Assembly: GCA_964475835.1 (NCBI GenBank)
Contig: CAYYYL010000009.1
Location: forward strand, 29,117-93,116
DNA length: 64,000 bases
Origin: JABDCI01 sp964475835
GTDB taxonomy: Bacteria > Verrucomicrobiota > Verrucomicrobiia > JABWAM01
Direction: 5' to 3'
Both the position numbers and the translations under genes were made by a program. The notes beneath the pieces are model-generated. The model was not told the DNA's origin. It did no database searches and saw only the letters and a list, made by a program, of their open reading frames with translations. This document shows positions 1 through 8,890 of this stretch, one piece after another (within the stretch, counting starts at the first letter, position 1; every line of letters begins with the position of its first letter).

Positions 1-1227
1 AAACCTCCCTTGATCGTGGGTCTGGATATTGGAACGAGTGCGATCAAGATTGCTGTGGGCGAGCGAAGGGCGGATGGCGGTTTAAGCCTGATGGGCAGTC
101 ATCGGGTCGAGTCCCGCGGTGTCCGAAAGGGGGAGGTGGTGCATCATGGCGAGGCCAGCACGGCCATCATGCAAGCCGTTCAGGAGGCCGAGGAGGCCCT
201 GAACATGGAGATCGCCGAGGTGGAGCTTGCGTTGACCGGGGGCCATATCGATTCCGCGAATCAAAGGGGCACAGCGACCGTTTCAAGTGAGACCCATGAG
301 ATCAGTGAAGAGGACGTGGAGGAAGCGGTGACGAATGCGCGTGCGGGTGTTTTGCTCGCCGATGGCAAAGTGCTGCTTCATGTGATCCGCCAGCAATTTT
401 ATGTGGATGGAAAGGATGGCGTAGCCAATCCTGTGGGGCTTCTGGGATCGCGCCTGGAGGCGGATGCCCATTGTATTTATGGGATCGCGACCCGTTTTCA
501 AAACACCCTGAATTGCCTGCACGAACGCCGGGAGACCTCCGTGGATGTGAATAACTGGGTGTTCAGCGGTCTTGCGAGCTCCCTGGCCATCCTCGATCGT
601 CAGGACAAGGACTTGGGCTGTATTGTCCTGGATATGGGTGCCGGTACCACGGAATATGTGGTGTATGTGAAGGGGATGGTTCGTCAGACAGGGGTGCTGC
701 CCATCGGAGGCGATCATCTGGTGAATGATCTTCTCCTGGGGTTGAAATTGCAGAGCCGGCGCCGTGCCGAGGCGATCATGCACGAATATGGCAGTGTCTG
801 GCTTGATCCGACCATTCGCGGGAAAACGATCAAGGTGAAGACAAGCGATCTTCTGGTGGATCGTGAACGCCTGTTTCAACTTGAGCATATTCATCAGATT
901 CTCAACGCCCGGATGGATGAGTTGCTTCGCATCATTCGTGATCGTGTGTTTGCGCAGGGGTTCCATGATCTGGTGGGGGCTGGGGTGTTTTTGACAGGAG
1001 GTTGTGCCCGGATTGCAGGTCTGGTGGAATTGACCCAATCGATATTCGAAATGCCCGCAACCCTCGCAGCGCCCCAGGGATTTGACGGGCATGTGGAGCA
1101 ATTTGCGGAACCGGAGATGTCGACGGTGGTGGGACTGGTGAAATATGGGCAGATCAAAAGGGGCGAAACGGTTTCCCAGCGTGGTATTGGGGCGTATGTG
1201 CGCCGTTTTCTCGGACTTTCCGCATGA
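1..1227 (+). CDS. ftsA: Cell division protein FtsA (5' end probably outside window)
   Basis: Actin-like ATPase that tethers FtsZ filaments to the membrane and recruits the divisome. The protein opens with the phosphate-1 motif GLDIGTSAIKIAV, has a phosphate-2-like DMGAGTTEY segment near residue 210 and an adenosine-type LTGGCARIAG segment near residue 330. The C-terminal end (GAYVRRFLGL) looks like the usual amphipathic membrane-targeting helix. The frame is open from base 1; a TTG at base 10 could be a start, but the true start more likely lies upstream because the fold begins abruptly at the first beta strand. The stop is 15 bases before ftsZ, so the two are probably co-transcribed, as in most bacteria. 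Confidence 0.95.
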   Translation, partial: KPPLIVGLDIGTSAIKIAVGERRADGGLSLMGSHRVESRGVRKGEVVHHGEASTAIMQAVQEAEEALNMEIAEVELALTGGHIDSANQRGTATVSSETHEISEEDVEEAVTNARAGVLLADGKVLLHVIRQQFYVDGKDGVANPVGLLGSRLEADAHCIYGIATRFQNTLNCLHERRETSVDVNNWVFSGLASSLAILDRQDKDLGCIVLDMGAGTTEYVVYVKGMVRQTGVLPIGGDHLVNDLLLGLKLQSRRRAEAIMHEYGSVWLDPTIRGKTIKVKTSDLLVDRERLFQLEHIHQILNARMDELLRIIRDRVFAQGFHDLVGAGVFLTGGCARIAGLVELTQSIFEMPATLAAPQGFDGHVEQFAEPEMSTVVGLVKYGQIKRGETVSQRGIGAYVRRFLGLSA

Positions 1228-1242
1228 CGGAGCTTTTTTTAT

Positions 1243-2568
1243 ATGAGCACGAATTCCTCCCAGCCAAACAAGCATGACAAGCCCGGGGCCGGTCCCCGCC
1301 GTTTGTTGGCGGAGAAAAAGGTGCGGATCAAGGTGGTGGGAGTGGGTGGAGCGGGGGTCAATGCGATTGACCGGCTTGTCCTTGATGGATTTGATGAAGT
1401 CAGTCTTCTTGCGGTGAACACCGACGCTCAAGCCCTGGCTTCCTCGGTTGTTACCGAGAAACTTCAAATTGGGGAAAATCTGACGCATGGACTCGGAGCC
1501 GGTGGTGATCCCCAGGTTGGACGGTTTGCCGCGATGGAGGATGTGGACCTGATCCGTGATTTTGTCGAAGGTTACGATCTTGTTTTTGTTGCGGCAGGTA
1601 TGGGCGGCGGGACCGGTACGGGTGCGGGACCGATCGTCGCCCGTGCGGCGCGGGAGGAGGGCGCCCTGGTGCTTGCCCTGGTGACCATGCCGTTTACGCA
1701 TGAGGGAAAGCGACGGATGGAGATTGCGGATGCCGGAATCAAGACCATGCGTGATGCGGCGGATGCGGTGATTTGCATTCCCAATGATAAATTGCTCGCC
1801 CTGGCAGATGAGGAGACCAGTGTGTTGGATGCTTTTCGCCCCACAGATGAATTTCTCAGCAATGGGGTCCGCAAAATCTGGCAGATGCTGACGCGGACTG
1901 GGTTGATCAATATCGATTTTGCCGATCTCTGTTCCGTCCTGCGGCGTCAGAGCGGGGAGACTTTGTTCGGATTTGGAGAAGGCCACGGGGCGACCAAAGT
2001 TGAGACAGCCCTCAAGGGGGCTCTCAGCAGCCCGCTATTGAGCGATTCGGTGGTTCTCTCCAAGGCGGAGAGCGTTTTGGTGGGAGTAACGCACGGCCCG
2101 GATTTCACCATGCCCCAATTGAAAAGCCTTCTGGATCAGTTGCATCAGCAGGTTGGACCGAAAGCTGCCTGCAAACAAGGGATTGTGGTGGATGAGAATT
2201 TTGCCGATCGTCTGACCGTGGTTGTGATCGCCTCCACGGGTGAAGCCATCACTTCCGAGGCGGCCACGGGGCGTCCCTTGAGAAAGAAACTTTCCGGAAC
2301 GGAGAAAACTTCGAATGGAGAGGGATCCCCGGATATTCATAAGGAGGTGGATTCGGGGGTGGAATCCGGTGGGGAGCCCCTTCACCGGAAGGGGCATCGC
2401 CGCAAACTTACGCATGAAGGGGCGGCCGATCAGCCCCATCAGGAAATCCTGAAGCTGGATGATGCGACCCTGGGGCTATTCGAACGGGGAGAACGGACGG
2501 TGGTCAATGGAGAGGACCTGGATCGGCCTACTTTTCTTCGTCGTGGAATAGTTCTTAAAAACGGTTAA
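1243..2568 (+). CDS. ftsZ: Cell division protein FtsZ
   Basis: Tubulin-like GTPase that forms the cytokinetic ring. The nucleotide-binding start VVGVGGAGVNAIDRL is at residues 31-45, the tubulin signature GGGTGTG at 121-127, and the T7 synergy loop (INIDFADL) near 227-234. At 441 residues it is longer than the 380-400 typical of the family. The extra length is a charged, low-complexity C-terminal linker (about 345-420), ending in a segment (DLDRPTFLRRG) that matches the conserved C-terminal peptide bound by FtsA. A 20-residue N-terminal extension precedes the globular domain. It directly follows ftsA. Confidence 0.97.
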   Translation: MSTNSSQPNKHDKPGAGPRRLLAEKKVRIKVVGVGGAGVNAIDRLVLDGFDEVSLLAVNTDAQALASSVVTEKLQIGENLTHGLGAGGDPQVGRFAAMEDVDLIRDFVEGYDLVFVAAGMGGGTGTGAGPIVARAAREEGALVLALVTMPFTHEGKRRMEIADAGIKTMRDAADAVICIPNDKLLALADEETSVLDAFRPTDEFLSNGVRKIWQMLTRTGLINIDFADLCSVLRRQSGETLFGFGEGHGATKVETALKGALSSPLLSDSVVLSKAESVLVGVTHGPDFTMPQLKSLLDQLHQQVGPKAACKQGIVVDENFADRLTVVVIASTGEAITSEAATGRPLRKKLSGTEKTSNGEGSPDIHKEVDSGVESGGEPLHRKGHRRKLTHEGAADQPHQEILKLDDATLGLFERGERTVVNGEDLDRPTFLRRGIVLKNG

Positions 2569-2635
2569 GATTCGGCCGATATAGAGACAGGTTCATCCCG
2601 GTCGGTTATCACCTCCGCGTTGAACAACTCAACGT

Positions 2636-3028
2636 ATGAAACGCCGAGGCCAAAAGGAATTGGATTTGACAATAGAAATATCCTTTCTGGAAGGATTGCG
2701 TCAGCAGTTGCCCAAAGATCCCGAGATTTTAAAAGTCCTTGGAGATGATTACACCCGCACGGGGCGCTGGGAGGATGGATTGCAGATTGATGTAGAGTTA
2801 GCACGACTTCTCCCCAGGGACCCCCTTGTACACTATAACTACGCTTGCAGTCTGGCCCTGACCGGAAAGGTCAAGGAAGCGGCGGATGCCCTTCTTCGGG
2901 CCATTCAACTGGGCTATCGAGAGTGGGTTTGGATCCGCACGGATCCCGACCTTGAAAATCTCCGGAAAAGCCCGGATTACGAGCGCATCCACCAGGTCAT
3001 CCAGAGCCAGTCGAAACAAGGTGTCTGA
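2636..3028 (+). CDS. Small TPR-like protein
   Basis: A 130-residue protein with two or three tetratricopeptide-like helical hairpins: DPEILKVLGDDYTRTGRWEDGL, then DPLVHYNYACSLALTGKVKEAADALLRAI. The final part (WIRTDPDLENLRKSPDYERI) resembles the capping repeat of many TPR proteins. No signal peptide or membrane segment is visible, so it is probably a cytoplasmic protein-protein interaction module. It lies 67 bases after ftsZ on the same strand and may be read through from that unit. A 6-bp inverted repeat (CGTTGA/TCAACG, 2618-2634) lies just before the start. The exact function is not known. Confidence 0.8.
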   Translation: MKRRGQKELDLTIEISFLEGLRQQLPKDPEILKVLGDDYTRTGRWEDGLQIDVELARLLPRDPLVHYNYACSLALTGKVKEAADALLRAIQLGYREWVWIRTDPDLENLRKSPDYERIHQVIQSQSKQGV

Positions 3029-3149
3029 AAGGGGAAGGGTAACCCCTTAGCATTCAACATTCTTATACAATCATGAATCCGAAAAAGCGAAAATATTTTC
3101 CAAATTTGCTAAAGTCAGGGTCGTTCACTGGGCTTACGTTCATATCAGA

Positions 3150-3602
3150 ATGGAAGCTATTACCGGAATCATTCAGTCGCTCCAAAGGAAGCGGGTCATA
3201 CGGCTTATGAGGGGGCGTGAAGCATTGACGGCGGACCAGTTTGGGAGCCGGTTTTTCACCTCGGAAAAGGCGAGGATTGCGGTGAAAGTGAGGGATATTT
3301 TGGGGCGTCACTTTCCCATGGATGTATCCCGGATTCATCCGAACGACGAATTGGTTCGGGATTTGAGGATGCCCATGTTGAACACCCTTTCCATTTTTCA
3401 GTTCCTCCTCGATATCGAGGAGGAGTTTTGTGTGTTTTTCGACGGGGAGACGGAGGAAACCTTTCGCACGTTGCGTGACGTCGTCGATTTTGTCGCTTCC
3501 AAGACGCGCGTCCGTTCGAGTGTCGCCACCATGCCGCTGACCTTGAAGGGGCTCCCTTTGGAAATGCATTTAAATGCCTCCGGATCAGCTCTTAAATCTT
3601 AA
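3150..3602 (+). CDS. Acyl-carrier-protein-like protein lacking the DSL serine
   Basis: A 150-residue protein. Residues 39-118 look like a carrier-protein fold: VKVRDILGRHF, then a charged loop (IHPNDELVRDL), then the helix TLSIFQFLLDIEEEF, and a final helix (TLRDVVDFVASK). Aligned on the EEEF end of helix II, the usual DSL phosphopantetheine motif is N78-T79-L80, so the attachment serine is replaced by threonine and the aspartate by asparagine. It may be an unmodified ACP homologue with a structural or regulatory role. The 38-residue N-terminal and 30-residue C-terminal extensions are not family features. The assignment rests on pattern similarity only. Confidence 0.55.
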   Translation: MEAITGIIQSLQRKRVIRLMRGREALTADQFGSRFFTSEKARIAVKVRDILGRHFPMDVSRIHPNDELVRDLRMPMLNTLSIFQFLLDIEEEFCVFFDGETEETFRTLRDVVDFVASKTRVRSSVATMPLTLKGLPLEMHLNASGSALKS

Positions 3603-3959
3603 CCCATCCACGACCATGCCAACCCATCGACCCGTCCGAAAAAGCAAATCTTCCAAACGCGAAGTTCCTCTCGAGCTTTACATCAAAGTGATCAGCATTC
3701 CTGTCCGTTGCCGGGGAAGTTCGTCCAATGGTGTGACCACTCGAATTCCGATCCATTTCAAACGAGATTAGAGGAGTTCTGTTCCGCTTCCAGCGAACCT
3801 GCCATTGGTCTGTCGATATTCCCGGAAAGGAATGGGTGGAATGCTCAGCTTGTGTTACGAGGGCGCCTTGATTCTGGACAATTCCCGCATGCGAAGTATA
3901 GTCATTCGACAAGGTTGTAAGCGTTTACCATTCTCCGTTTTGTTTTCATTTCCCCCTTT
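3603..3959. other. Intergenic region without a convincing gene
   Basis: 357 bases between the ACP-like gene and the GH1 gene. A short frame from 3616 to 3771 (51 codons, basic, no recognisable motif) is open but has no ribosome-binding site and no family resemblance. Frames on the opposite strand look like chance. I see no hairpin followed by a T-run and no tRNA. The bases just before the GH1 start are pyrimidine-rich. Confidence 0.5.
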
Positions 3960-5312
3960 ATGAGCCATTTTCCAAAAGAGTTTGTGTGGGGGGCTGCTGC
4001 GGCGTCGTATCAGATTGAGGGGGCGGTGAAGGAGGATGGTCGGGGGGCATCGGTTTGGGATGTGTTTTCTCACATGCCGGGGCAGGTGAAAAATGGGGAC
4101 AACGGGGATGTGGCTTGTGACCACTATCATCGGTACGGAGAGGATGTTGCCTTGATGAAGGAAATCGGGTTGATGGCGTACCGGTTGTCCCTTTCATGGC
4201 CCCGGGTCATACCTGACGGGGCTGGGGTGGTGAATGCAAAGGGACTCGAATTTTACGACCGACTGGTGGACAGGCTTCTTGAAGCGAAGATTGTTCCCTA
4301 CGTCACGTTGTTTCATTGGGACTATCCCCAGGAGTTGTATTGCCGGGGCGGATGGCTGAGTCCCGAAAGTCCGCAGTGGTTTGCCGATTATGCCAGGGTG
4401 GTAGTGGATCGTCTTTCCGACCGTGTGGGGCACTGGATGACTTTGAATGAGCCCCAGGTGTTCGTGGGTTATGGTTATCACAATGGATTTCATGCCCCGG
4501 GTTTGCGTTATGGAATGGACCAGGTGCTTAGGGTGGCGCATCACACGCTGCTTGCCCATGGGAAGGCGGTACAGGTGATCCGGGCACATGCGAAAAGGAG
4601 GCCCCAGATTGGATTTGCCCCGGTGGGTGTCTGCAGGATGCCGGCCACGGAATCGCGTGAGGACATTGAGGCGGCGCGCAAGGCGATGTTCGATGTTGAT
4701 GGGGCAAACACCTGGAACAACAGCTGGTGGATGGATCCGATTTTTCTGGGTCACTATCCTGAGGCGGGACTCGAGGCATACCGGGAACATCTTCCTCCGG
4801 TGGGTGAAGGCGACATGGTCGTCATTTCCCAGCCACTCGATTTCTTTGGATGCAATATTTACAACGGACAGTTCTACAAGGCTTCGGAGAAGGGATATGA
4901 AGAGGTGCCCCATCCCGTGGGTTTTGACACCACGGCGTTCAAGTGGCCTGTCACACCCGAGTGTCTCCACTGGCCCCTCAGGTTTTTTTATGAGCGGTAC
5001 GGCAAACCGATCTACATCACTGAGAACGGACTTTCTTCGATGGACTGGGTGGCGGTGGATGGGCGTGTCCACGACCCGGCGCGCATCGATTTCCTGACAC
5101 GTTACCTGCGCGAGTTTTCAAAAGTTCATCAGGCTGGAGTGCCGATCGGCGGTTACTTCCAATGGTCTATTCTTGATAACTTCGAGTGGGCGGAAGGATT
5201 TCGGGAGCGCTTCGGATTGATTCATGTCGATTACACGACCCAGAAGCGCACTCTGAAGGATTCGGCGTACTGGTATCGCGACGTCATCAAGACGAACGGC
5301 GCGAACCTTTGA
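3960..5312 (+). CDS. bglA: Family 1 glycoside hydrolase (beta-glucosidase)
   Basis: Retaining beta-glycosidase that releases glucose or related sugars from the non-reducing ends of beta-linked oligosaccharides. The 450-residue length is normal for GH1. The N-terminal signature FVWGAAAASYQIEGA is at residues 8-22, the acid/base glutamate is E164 in TLNEPQ, and the nucleophile is E355 in YITENGL. The C-terminal substrate-pocket motif WSILDNFEWAEGF is also present. There is no signal peptide, so it is probably cytoplasmic and acts on imported oligosaccharides. It stands alone, convergent with metG. Exact sugar preference cannot be read from the sequence. Confidence 0.95.
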   Translation: MSHFPKEFVWGAAAASYQIEGAVKEDGRGASVWDVFSHMPGQVKNGDNGDVACDHYHRYGEDVALMKEIGLMAYRLSLSWPRVIPDGAGVVNAKGLEFYDRLVDRLLEAKIVPYVTLFHWDYPQELYCRGGWLSPESPQWFADYARVVVDRLSDRVGHWMTLNEPQVFVGYGYHNGFHAPGLRYGMDQVLRVAHHTLLAHGKAVQVIRAHAKRRPQIGFAPVGVCRMPATESREDIEAARKAMFDVDGANTWNNSWWMDPIFLGHYPEAGLEAYREHLPPVGEGDMVVISQPLDFFGCNIYNGQFYKASEKGYEEVPHPVGFDTTAFKWPVTPECLHWPLRFFYERYGKPIYITENGLSSMDWVAVDGRVHDPARIDFLTRYLREFSKVHQAGVPIGGYFQWSILDNFEWAEGFRERFGLIHVDYTTQKRTLKDSAYWYRDVIKTNGANL

Positions 5313-5384
5313 ACAAGGGGTGCACCCTGCCTGGATTTCCGGGACAGGAATGGACCGCTGGCTCGTCCAAACATCCCAGGATGA

Positions 5385-6929
5385 TCATTTTTTTTCGGCT
5401 GTCTGGCGGGGAAAAAGGGGGGTTGGCTTGCCGATCATGGCCCCGGTCTTCAATTGTCGTAGCGGTACGGTTTCCATGACGTGAATGTCAATCGAGCGGA
5501 GGGAGGCTTCATTGAGCTGGAGGTCGAGATTTTCCGCGATGGCAGGCATGAAGGGTGAGACCAGCCGGGAAACCCAGGCGGTTGTTTCCGCGAGCAGGTG
5601 AAGGACGGTGTCGAGGCGTGAGGCCATTGCGGGGTCCTTGGCAAGTTTCCAGGGGGTGTTTTCATCCACGTAACGGTTGGCGCGTGAAATCAGTTTCCAG
5701 ATCGCTTCCAGTGCAGGGGCGTAGGCGATGGCATGCATGTGGCGTTGATAGTCAGCGAGGGTGTTGCGGGCGACTTCCATCAAATCCTGATCCGATGGGC
5801 TGGTTTCGCCGGCAACCGGGATGATTCCGTTTCGATAACGCTGGATCATTGAGAGCGAGCGATTGGCCAGGTTTCCGAGATCGTTGGCGAGATCGGCGTT
5901 GAATCGCTGCAGAAAACGTTCTTCGGTGAAATCCGTATCGGTCGAGAGCTGTAATTCACGGCAGATGAAATAGCGCAGGGCATCCGCCCCGAAGCGGGCG
6001 ATATAGTCCCGTGGATCGACCACGTTTCCGATCGACTTGCTCATCTTTTCACGGGCCATCAACCACCAGCCGTGTGCCAGAATACGTTCGGGCATTTCGA
6101 TCCCGACGGCATGCAACAAGGTCGGCCAGTAGACCGTGTGGGTCATCAAAATGTCCTTGGCGATCAGATGAAAGGCTGCTGGCCAGAATTGAGGAAAGCG
6201 GTCCGTTCCGTAACCAATGACGGAGATGTAGTTGACGAGGGCATCCACCCAGACGTAGGTGACGTATTCGGGATCGAACGGAATGGGGATGCCCCATGAT
6301 AGACGTGATTTTGGGCGCGAGATGCAGAGATCCTCGAGGGGGCGTTGCAACCAGCCGAGAACTTCGTTGCGACGATTGGCAGGCTGGATCCATTCGGGAT
6401 GATCCTGAATGTATTGGATGAGCCACTTTTGGTGACTGCTCATCTTGAAGAAATAATTCTCCTCTTCGATCTCGATCACTTCGCCGAGATGGGATGGAAA
6501 TTTTCCGTCGACCATTTCCTTTTCCGTGACGAACTGCTCTGCGCTGCGGCTGTACCAGCCCCGATATTTCTTTTTATAAATGGCGCCACACGCCTGAAGT
6601 TTCTCGAGGAAAGTTTGAACCACGATTTTGTGACGTTCCTGGGTTGTTCGCACAAAATCGTCGTTTGCAATATTCAACTCCCGCCAGAGCGACAGAAAGT
6701 GTTCCGCCATCTCATCGCAATGGGCCTGGGGGGGGACCCCGCGCTTTTCGGCGGCCTGCTGGACCTTCATTCCATGCTCATCCAGGCCTGTGAGAAAAAA
6801 ACAGGGCCGTCCGAGCATGCGTTGATAACGGGCCTGAACGTCTGCCCACACCGTCGTGGAGGCATGACCGATGTGAGGGCGGTCATTGACGTAGTAGATG
6901 GGAGTGGTGATGTAGAACGGTTTGTCCAT
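5385..6929 (-). CDS. metG: Methionyl-tRNA synthetase, zinc-less short form
   Basis: Charges tRNA-Met with methionine for initiation and elongation. The class I signatures are clear: RPHIGHA near residue 17 (HIGH) and EKMSKSIGN near residue 300 (KMSKS). At 514 residues it is the compact form without the C-terminal tRNA-binding/dimerisation domain. In the connective-peptide knuckle, where zinc-binding family members have Cys residues (pattern YxGxYCxxCE), this protein reads YRGWYSRSAEQF and later KFPSHLG, so the metal ligands are lost. It lies 47 bases downstream of the GT39 gene and may share its transcript. Confidence 0.95.
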   Translation of the reverse strand: MDKPFYITTPIYYVNDRPHIGHASTTVWADVQARYQRMLGRPCFFLTGLDEHGMKVQQAAEKRGVPPQAHCDEMAEHFLSLWRELNIANDDFVRTTQERHKIVVQTFLEKLQACGAIYKKKYRGWYSRSAEQFVTEKEMVDGKFPSHLGEVIEIEEENYFFKMSSHQKWLIQYIQDHPEWIQPANRRNEVLGWLQRPLEDLCISRPKSRLSWGIPIPFDPEYVTYVWVDALVNYISVIGYGTDRFPQFWPAAFHLIAKDILMTHTVYWPTLLHAVGIEMPERILAHGWWLMAREKMSKSIGNVVDPRDYIARFGADALRYFICRELQLSTDTDFTEERFLQRFNADLANDLGNLANRSLSMIQRYRNGIIPVAGETSPSDQDLMEVARNTLADYQRHMHAIAYAPALEAIWKLISRANRYVDENTPWKLAKDPAMASRLDTVLHLLAETTAWVSRLVSPFMPAIAENLDLQLNEASLRSIDIHVMETVPLRQLKTGAMIGKPTPLFPRQTAEKK

Positions 6930-6976
6930 TTGGGGAAAATTCTAATATGGAAGACGGGAGCTCAGGAAACTATTTT

Positions 6977-8749
6977 TTATTTCTTATCCGCGACCTCATC
7001 GGGTTTATTTGTGAAGAGGATGGCCTGGTAGTTGCCCGTGGATGCGGATCGCATGAGGGGAAGTTGTCGTCCCGTCAACTCCTGGAGTTCAAACCGATAT
7101 TGTGGACGGGTGAAGACGTACACGGTTTCGGGCCCCTTCAAAAGTTCGACCAGATCGTCACGGGTCAGCTTAGCCTCACCCTGTTTATCCGCTTCGATTT
7201 CCCAAAGGGAATCCCCGCCAAATTGGGGGACGATCTCGCGCTGGCGATCCATCAGGTAGAAACTGCTGCTACGGAAGTAGAATTCATACATGGCGACACG
7301 CGGACCAGGGCGGAGATAGGCTGCTTTTTTACCTGTAGGGTGAAGTTCTGTCGGGATGGGAACACCCACCAGATTCAGCCCGGCAATGGGCTCTGTCAGT
7401 TCCCGCCAGCTTGAGTTGTGACGGAATTCACTTTCAAGGCGGGGGGTGTAGGCGATCGTGATCTGGGTTACAAGAACCGCCATCACCCACCACGCGACAA
7501 ACCTGCTCCGTGTGGTGAGATGGGTGGAGAGCCGGGTGGTCAGTCCCCAGGCCAAAGCGGAGAGGATGATTCCGCTCAAAATAAGGCCCAACCAGATAAA
7601 GCTCATCTCGGGCAGGGTGCGACGGGAAAACACCCAGAGGGCAATGGGCAACAGGGATAAAAGGAGAAAGGTCGCCCCGGTGCCCCATCGGGGAAAGGGG
7701 ACGGGCTCCTCCATGCAACGTGCAATCCATGTCCCCGTGAGAAGCGCGAGGGGGGGAAGGATGGGGAGAATATACGTGGGAAGCTTGGAGGGAACGGCGC
7801 TGTAGATGAACAGCGGAATGAGAAAGCCGCAAAAGAGAAACTGGCTTGCGACGCCGTGAGCCTCCATCTTCCAAATACGCCGGAGATGGTGCCCGATGGC
7901 ATGGATCACAAGGGCGGTCCATGGCCAGCAGGCCAGGGGCAGAACGGCGAGAAAATACCACCATGCCTTGGATCGTCCCCGTCCCGTGGTCGCCCGGGCT
8001 GCGATTTCGCCCTTGAGGTAGAAATCGTAGAGGTCCGGGTTTTCCCGGCAGATCCAGATGAACCATGGAAGGGCAATCAGGGCGACGACGATGATCCCCC
8101 ACCACCATCCCATCCGGAGGATGGACCCCGGCCTTCTCCGCCAGAGAAGAAAGGGGAGAATGGAGGCGATGGGGATAATGATCCCATAGGGCCCCTTGTC
8201 GAAGAACCCGAGTCCAAGGGAGAGATAGAAGCCCAGGAGCCAGTTGCGGGAGACTTCACCTCCGGTCCACCAGCGCCAGAAACAGTAAAGCGCGAGGGTG
8301 ATGAAGGCGGTGAGCATCATGTCGGGGGTGATCAATCGGCCGCATGCCAGAAAAAGCAGGGAGGTGACGAGTACCAGAGCGGAAATCAATCCTGCACGAT
8401 CACCGCCCATGCGGCGTCCCATGGCAAAGACGGTGAGGGCGGTGATGAGAGCCGCAGTCGCTGAAGGGAGGCGGGCGGCCCATTCGTTCAGGCCGAAAGT
8501 TTGAAGACTTGAGGCGACGCACCAATAAATCCAGGGGGGTTTGGCGTAGTGGGGGACGCCGTTGAGTCGTGGGACGAGCCAGTCACCCGTGACGAGCATT
8601 TCACGGCTCATCTCCGTGTAACGACCCTCATCGGGTTCATTCAAGCCCCGGTTTCCCAGTTGCAGGAACAGGGGGGGCACCACTCCCAGGATCAATATCA
8701 ACAGGACCCACTTTCGCTTCAAGGCGTGCATTCCTCTCCATCTGAACAT
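6977..8749 (-). CDS. GT39/ArnT-like membrane glycosyltransferase
   Basis: Polytopic membrane protein of the dolichyl-phosphate-mannose mannosyltransferase/ArnT superfamily (GT39/GT83 type), which moves a sugar from a polyprenyl-phosphate donor to lipid or protein outside the membrane. The first transmembrane segment (KRKWVLLILILGVVPP) is followed by the acidic motif NEPDEGRYTEMSREML, which holds the catalytic Asp/Glu of the family. About ten further hydrophobic segments follow, then a soluble periplasmic C-terminal domain of about 130 residues. I chose the ATG at 8749. An upstream TTG at 8839 would add 30 hydrophilic residues and overlap the divergent PHP gene region. The acceptor is unknown. 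Confidence 0.85.
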   Translation of the reverse strand: MFRWRGMHALKRKWVLLILILGVVPPLFLQLGNRGLNEPDEGRYTEMSREMLVTGDWLVPRLNGVPHYAKPPWIYWCVASSLQTFGLNEWAARLPSATAALITALTVFAMGRRMGGDRAGLISALVLVTSLLFLACGRLITPDMMLTAFITLALYCFWRWWTGGEVSRNWLLGFYLSLGLGFFDKGPYGIIIPIASILPFLLWRRRPGSILRMGWWWGIIVVALIALPWFIWICRENPDLYDFYLKGEIAARATTGRGRSKAWWYFLAVLPLACWPWTALVIHAIGHHLRRIWKMEAHGVASQFLFCGFLIPLFIYSAVPSKLPTYILPILPPLALLTGTWIARCMEEPVPFPRWGTGATFLLLSLLPIALWVFSRRTLPEMSFIWLGLILSGIILSALAWGLTTRLSTHLTTRSRFVAWWVMAVLVTQITIAYTPRLESEFRHNSSWRELTEPIAGLNLVGVPIPTELHPTGKKAAYLRPGPRVAMYEFYFRSSSFYLMDRQREIVPQFGGDSLWEIEADKQGEAKLTRDDLVELLKGPETVYVFTRPQYRFELQELTGRQLPLMRSASTGNYQAILFTNKPDEVADKK

Positions 8750-8848
8750 TGACGCTTTCGACTTACAATCTGTTTGTGTTCCCTCTTCATGTTTTGTCGT
8801 GGAAGGAAGGGGCGCGCTTCGGATCCGCTGCATGTCCAAAAATGTTCT

Positions 8849-8890
8849 TTCAACTTTCGGGGTTCAGCATTCAACTCGTTGCATGTTGAA
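8849..8890 (+). repeat. Degenerate heptanucleotide repeat (TTCAACT type)
   Basis: Between the divergent GT39 and PHP genes, four consecutive 7-base units start with TTC (TTCAACT, TTCGGGG, TTCAGCA, TTCAACT; 8849-8876). They are followed by CGTTGCA and a unit in inverse orientation (TGTTGAA, 8884-8890). The strict 7-base spacing is seen directly. The same style of repeat occurs at three places in the ribosomal region, each with its own consensus. The last unit overlaps the proposed PHP start codon. Confidence 0.5.

Noticed and set aside
283..1986. 567-codon open frame opposite ftsA/ftsZ
   Set aside because: It is a low-stop shadow of the real genes: composition is His/Pro/Arg-rich with no recognisable domain, while both ftsA and ftsZ on the other strand have full family motifs.
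3616..3771. 51-codon basic frame after the ACP-like gene
   Set aside because: Open but unsupported by homology, ribosome-binding site or operon context.
8797..8839. Longer N-termini for the GT39 (TTG at 8839) and PHP (8799) proteins
   Set aside because: The extra residues are hydrophilic or non-homologous, and the two extended genes would overlap divergently; the shorter starts begin at the conserved parts.
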